A stretch of DNA of 64,000 nucleotides from Myxocyprinus asiaticus (taxonomy: Eukaryota; Chordata; Actinopteri; Cypriniformes; Catostomidae): the NCBI RefSeq assembly GCF_019703515.2, contig NC_059393.1:15239001-15303000 (forward strand), in the 5' to 3' direction. The notes under the pieces are model-generated. The model searched no databases. It saw nothing but the letters and a program-made list of their open reading frames with translations, and was not told the DNA's origin. The position numbers and the translations under genes were made by a program. Positions 58,857 through 64,000 of the stretch are shown piece after piece; within the stretch, counting starts at the first letter, position 1; every line of letters starts with the position of its first letter.

Positions 58857-61439
58857 ATTCCATGTAAGAATCCAAATTCAAAGTTGCATATACATTCAGA
58901 TTTGTAATGGATATGATGGCACACATTTATATGCTTTCTTGTGTATATATTTCATGAGCTTATCCATTCATGCATATCACTACAGGATTATTCTAAGCCA
59001 GCCTTGACCGTGTCCAAAATTAGAAATTTAAATTGTGGTCATTCATCTAAAGAGCATTAACTCTGTGCTCTGTCATTTTCGCTCTGGTCATCTATTTGTT
59101 TTGTGTGCTGCTCTTTTCATGGAGGAATTTAGCAGAGAATACATCCACCCTGTACCTCACCTTGCATTTTAAAGGAAGCTCCTTGACAGAATGAGGTCAG
59201 AAAAAAAAAAAAAAGACTAGACTTTTCCCCCCTTCTTGTTTCACCTTTTATACTGCTGCACATATTATATTTTTATTTTAGTGAGAAGAGGTTCCTGTTT
59301 TAATATTATCACACAACTGTCTAGTCTGAATCTGATTCTGAAGATTATGTCTAGGATTCTTCTAGTCAGCAAAGTGCTGTATTTGCACAACAATTTGAAA
59401 ACAAAATACGTTGACAAGATGTAAATCATCTAGTTCTATGTTAGAATGAATCTGTCAAGAATCTGTCTGGGTCATATTTTACCCCAAAATCAAAAGAAAG
59501 AAATAAGTGATTATATTTTGCTCTTAAAGATGAATGTCACCTAAACCGTTAAGATTTTTTGCACTGGGACATTATTTTAATTACATTATTTAATTATTTA
59601 ATTTAATTAAGTTCCCCCCTCCCCCCTTAATTCTCATACAGTAAAACAAATACTGTATTACAGTAATGAGAATCTAATCTAATGAGAAAATATACACTGT
59701 TTCCAAAGAACAAAATGCGTGCAGTGTTAACATGATTTTACTGTGATAAGATCGCTAACTAACCTTTTGTATGTAAAGTTATATCTAGTTTTATATCTTC
59801 ATTGCCACAATGACGTAACTAAACATAAAGTAGCTAAAACTATTGGAAAAAACAACGATTTAAACAACATTACAGCTCAAATGCACAAGTGTTAACAGAA
59901 AATTAAAGGGTTTTTATAAAATTTAAATGTTCACATGTCTACCTTTTAAACAGTGCAAAAATTATATTTTAAAATGAGTATTTGCTGAATATAAGCAACT
60001 TAAGCTTGGTTAAAATTTTGTATATTATTTTATTGAAAAAGAATGTTGAAATTACATGTATCAAGTATGATTCAATAGGCTTTTGAGGTATCTCTCTCAA
60101 TCACCATTCCATTCATGCTCACCACAAAAATAAAATCACACAGCTTTGAAAATTCGGACATATACTTTTTATAAGATATATTTAAAGTGTGAACTAATAT
60201 TTGTGTATTTTCACACAGTATATGCAGCCTGCTCTGTCATTATAAAGATCTCATTATTTTACATTACAAGCTATTATGATGTCATCTTACCATAAGTTCC
60301 TGAGACCCAGCGAAAAAAGTTTTACAATTTCCCTTTTTTAAATGTCAGTATAGTGTTTGGTGCATAAAATACATATGATAAAAATTATTGAAAAAAATAA
60401 ATATTTTATTCATATTGTAGTTGATGTGCTGAATTGAACTGTGATACATTTCAGTCCATATTTATTGACAAAGGAGAGGAAATTTTCATGGCCAAACTCA
60501 AACATTTGGGATCTCTGCAAAGCTCAGGGGTCCTCTGATAATACCCCAAGATTTACCACTGTAGCATGTATGGGCTAAGAAAAACTTAAATATCAAATGT
60601 CCAACACAAAAATGAATTGCCTAATGTAAAGCCTAATGTATCAAATATGATACATAAAAAATAAAATAAAAAATGTGCAAGACTTTTACATTTTGTCTAA
60701 TAGTACAAAAAACTGTTTAATGTAAAAAAAAAAAAATAGAATTTTCTGACAATTCTTTCAAATGTCAGGCTTTACAGGGTTAATAATTCTGCTCACACAC
60801 TGACACTGGCCAAGAACATCCCTTCCCTTCTTGAAGAAACAGACTATACTGTACATGCATTTCTCCACCTAAGATTTGTAACCTGTCATTAGCAACTTGT
60901 GTTACCATACTGTAACAGGACTTGAAAGAGATCCACCTGAATTTATCAGGCCTCATGTGCAGTTGGTAGATGCTGAAGGTGACTGCTAAGGCAATATGGT
61001 GTCTCCCAATAACAGAACAAAGGGACAGGTGCAGGGTGGCATGTGGCAGCTGCTTAGGTGATCGATCACTGTAAGCTGATAGCAAACACACTGTTGTGCA
61101 GTGGAAGTCTTCTTTCTTCAAACCCCACAGGAGTATTTTTTTATTTTTTTTATCCTTTCCTGCTGTTTCAATTTGTCTTCTTGCTCTCATGTGGCATGGC
61201 TGTTGCAGCCTTCGTTGCAATCCAAACTTCCCGATGGTGTCTTCCTTTTCTTCATTCGCCTTCCTCCCATTTTGCTTGTTGGATCCTAGTCATTGTCGAC
61301 AGCATTTCTGTGCCACTAGCATCACCAAACGGAATTGGAAAAATTCTGCCGTATGTTGTTAGCGGATAATGTGATGTTTAGCATATTAAATGTGTAGAAA
61401 CTGCTGAAAAGGCATGGCTCCATAGTGCCGATACTTTGT
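58857..61439. other. Stretch without recognised gene
   Basis: Very AT-rich from 59,200 to 60,800 with short homopolymers. Either polrmt intron 4 or flank. I looked for the next polrmt exon (acceptor, phase 2, continuing the PPR) and did not find it. Confidence 0.35.
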
Positions 61440-61810
61440 CTAATACAGAGTTGCAGTAACCGTCTTTTGACAGTGCCTCAACCGTCGAAGTTTGAGGAGT
61501 GGGTAGATGACATGAACCGGTAGCCCGAGGTTAGTTACGCTGATATCGTTTACTACTTCGAGTTGAGCCTGAACTCATTTTCACCCCTACTAACACTTAA
61601 AATAGTTTTTGTTCTCCGCATGGATCGCTCATTTCGGTGGTTTTTACATTGCTTTTCATGGAGAAAGGAACCAGAAAACAGTCCAGCGGCAATCAGAATC
61701 ATGGGGCTGCCCAGTGCTTGGTTGGAAAACTGTGGATATGTTGATTGTTCAGCTGATGCAACATTGAAAATATGCCTTTCTTACACCATGGGTTGTGAAA
61801 ATTAAGGGCA
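61440..61810 (+). pseudogene. Possible transposon-protein remnant
   Basis: Broken frames read PQPSKFEEWVDDMNR and VSYADIVYYFELSLNSF, then MGLPSAWLENCGYVDCSADA. The FEEWVDDMNR-PEVSYADIV pattern recalls the N-terminus of fish transposon proteins with SWIM zinc fingers, from memory only. Stops interrupt it, and no zinc-finger cysteines are seen in order. Weak call. Confidence 0.25.
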
Positions 61811-62021
61811 ATTAACACTGAACCTGTTATTGTGTCCATCAGTGGCATTTTTCTTTTTTTTCCTTCAGTGTAAAGATGTGCTAAATGGACGTTTTTGACC
61901 ATTGCGCAACGTCTCGCTGTTTTTTCAATGTCTTGCACAGGAGCGCCACATTTTTAGTTGCCGTGCCAGGTAAAAAAGAACATTAACTTTTAAAAGCGTG
62001 TCTCAAAACACCCGCGTTCTG

Positions 62022-62819
62022 CAGCCTGATCTAATGAAACCTACGTGAACATAACAAAATTTTTGCAATTCAAAATTTACGTGCTGTATAACACGTTTGG
62101 CTGCAGTTTTCCAGTGAAATGTCCATCTGGGAGCGCCAGAAGCAAGTAAAATGGTGTCGTATTCAGATTTAAGGTGAATTTTATATATAATTTTTTTTTT
62201 TTTAAAGCATACCTCCCTAACCTAAAAGTTTTGCCTGAGCCTAACAAATAGTGTTTTAAAATATAAATGAGTCGTTAAAAAAGACACATTTACCTTATCA
62301 GTGCCTAAACCTAACCAATATTATTTTAAAATGCAGAAGCAAAATGAAAATCACATTTTCTGAAGTAACCATATCATTTTGTGCCACTTCTATGATTTTG
62401 TCATGCCACGTGTCAGCTTGAGTTCACGGCTGGTCTTGAACTGTGGTTCTTCCGACTTTAAGTCCAACATTCTATCAGGTGAGCTACTGCACAAGCTAAT
62501 CATGTTGGAATGAGTAGTACAAGCATTAAAATGTATTGTTTTTTGAAAGATGCATTTGAGTAAAAGTGTCGATATCATAAAATAGCAGGGTCTGAGTAAT
62601 AATATTATATAATAGACAGAAAATACATATTTATAAAGCCGTAATCAGCCAGTAAAGTCATGATTTGAATGAAAGTGAATAAAACACACAGTTGCTGTAG
62701 AGCCTCTAGTGTTCATTTCAAATGGAAACTGCAGGAAATTGTACCTGGAGACACATATAACAAGTTTTGCGGAAATTTACTGTATGTAGAGTCACGTTTT
62801 CACTATGAGACCAGGTTGC
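62022..62819. mobile_element. Family A element, inverted relative to the 29.7 kb copy
   Basis: It runs from CAGCCTGATCTAATGAAAC to CACTATGAGACCAGGTTG. Shared features include TAACACGTTTGGCTGCAGTT, two tandem units with CCTAAACCTAACCAATATT (about 62220-62335) and the tRNA-like module on the minus strand (62500-62420). No matching 8-bp duplication is seen at this copy. Confidence 0.82.
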
Positions 62820-64000
62820 CATTGTACTATATGTGTTGCGCTGCATCTAGCTTTTTTTTAGCGCAATACATTTTCAGTCTGAGAGCCCCCTTGACACATC
62901 TTTAGACACATCTTCATAGGGATAACCTATTGAACAGACCGTACTTCTATCCCTTACAGCCTCATTTTTATTTGCCTTTAATTAAATATGCCATCATCTC
63001 TGCACAGCAATCCATAGACATTTATTTGCCAAATGAAACTAACAAATGCTCCAAAGAGAACCTAAGCAGAGAAGTCAGTTCAGTGCACTCTCTCACCCAC
63101 CTCTATATTTATCTGCTTTCCTTTTCTCCTGGCAAGAGATCAGCTTTTCAAGTATGGTGTTGAATACCATTATAATAGAGTTTTCCACTCCTCCTCCTAA
63201 TTGCATTTGCATCAGCTCACGGTTTAAAATTTAAGACCGTATTGAATGTGACCCCCAGGAGGTAGTGATGCGATTGTTCCTCAGTCACGCACAAGATTGA
63301 AAGGGTAAAGGAATGTCTTCTTTTCATGGCCTCATCACCACCCTCGATGAATTCATCGGCTCAGTGTGCTCCCACTAGATGGCACTGATGACTCACCGTG
63401 TGTGTGTTCTGCTCCCAAAGGAGCCTGTTACTTTGGAAACCATTGAGGCATCATTGCATTCTCAGACCAGCCTTAGGAATAATCAAGTCTGTCCTGCAGC
63501 CTCCCGGCAATGTAAAATATCTCTGTGGGTTGCAGGAGAGAGAGAGTGTGCTATGTAAAGGTCTATTCAATCTGGCTTTGCATTAAAAAATCCAGCCACA
63601 TTCACATTGCAAAGTTTTGGGAGTTACAGCCACATTTAAAATGCAGGGGTGAGTCCCCTAATTTTCATTTTGTGTGTGTGTGTGTGTGTGTACAGAATAC
63701 AGGAGAAATACTTATGGTTGATATAGTGATAACCATAGCAACATTTTTGCATCTCACGGCTGTAAACAAGAAGCATGGATGCCAATACTGCCCTGCAAAG
63801 GCAAAACACAGTAACTGACAAGACTGAGAAAAATATCTTTTTGGGGGTTTTGGTTTTAGATTTTGTAGTTTTGTATTTTTTACACTCAGGTTTCTCTGAA
63901 TCTGTGCATAATTGAGCCAAACCCATCTGTCAAGCACAGATCATAGTCTAAGAGACCAGATTTTGGTTGTAACTCAATTTTTACAAAATGTGTTGTTACT
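62820..64000. other. Right-edge stretch, no gene recognised
   Basis: It contains a (TG)n tract at 63670-63691. No polrmt exon or transposon ends recognised. Confidence 0.4.
63670..63691 (+). repeat. (TG)n microsatellite
   Basis: Eleven uninterrupted TG units. Confidence 0.95.

Noticed and set aside
60780..61220. 146-codon minus-strand frame
   Set aside because: No recognisable motif, and overlapping plus-strand frames are similarly open. I found no splice signals linking it to polrmt.
57067..64000. Further polrmt exons
   Set aside because: I read for an acceptor followed by a phase-2 continuation of the PPR region and found none that stays open and resembles POLRMT. The next exon is probably outside the window.

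Overview
The window looks like teleost nuclear DNA, probably from a carp-like (cyprinid) fish. It is AT-rich, carries two intron-split vertebrate genes, and is packed with fish-type Tc1, hAT-like, TTAA-flanked, LINE, SINE and LTR repeats. The cyprinid assignment rests on my recollection of several repeat types, so it is inference; vertebrate and teleost are firmer.

Two protein-coding genes are supported, arranged head to head. On the minus strand lies fgf22, a secreted FGF10/FGF22-class growth factor, complete in three coding exons (34619-34268, 9234-9131, 6260-6066; 216 codons plus stop) with a 25 kb first intron. On the plus strand lies the 5' part of polrmt, mitochondrial RNA polymerase. 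Four coding exons (49760-49901, 50319-50417, 53324-54183, 56933-57066) give about 411 residues: presequence, linker and pentatricopeptide region. The catalytic polymerase domain must lie beyond the right edge. POLRMT and FGF22 are also adjacent and divergent in human 19p13.3, which supports calling the growth factor fgf22 rather than fgf10. The two genes share no pathway that the sequence shows; their adjacency is ancestral synteny.

Layout: 0.1-4.0 kb holds a tRNA-derived SINE, a decayed LTR retrotransposon 5' end and a full-length but broken Tc1 transposon. 6.0-34.6 kb is fgf22, whose introns hold MITEs, a solo LTR, a hAT-like element with a SINE inside it, a 74-bp minisatellite inside a transposon, and a small Tc1 derivative. 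34.6-49.7 kb is the intergenic space. It contains a dense nested mosaic (38.9-43.8 kb: a LINE in a MITE, beside a Tc1 in a hAT in another MITE), a palindromic Tc1 fragment, a perfect 21-bp hairpin and a TTAA-flanked element. 49.7-57.1 kb is the start of polrmt, with a three-deep nest in intron 2 and a nested PIF/Harbinger-like element in intron 3. 57.1-64 kb is downstream intron or flank with an L2-like LINE end, a hAT MITE with a perfect target duplication, and one more copy of the tRNA-bearing element family.

I found no new biochemical system. The most unusual object is a dispersed non-autonomous, hAT-like family (five copies here). Its members carry a tRNA-like module and a roughly 70-74 bp tandem unit present in 2, 3 or about 8 copies.
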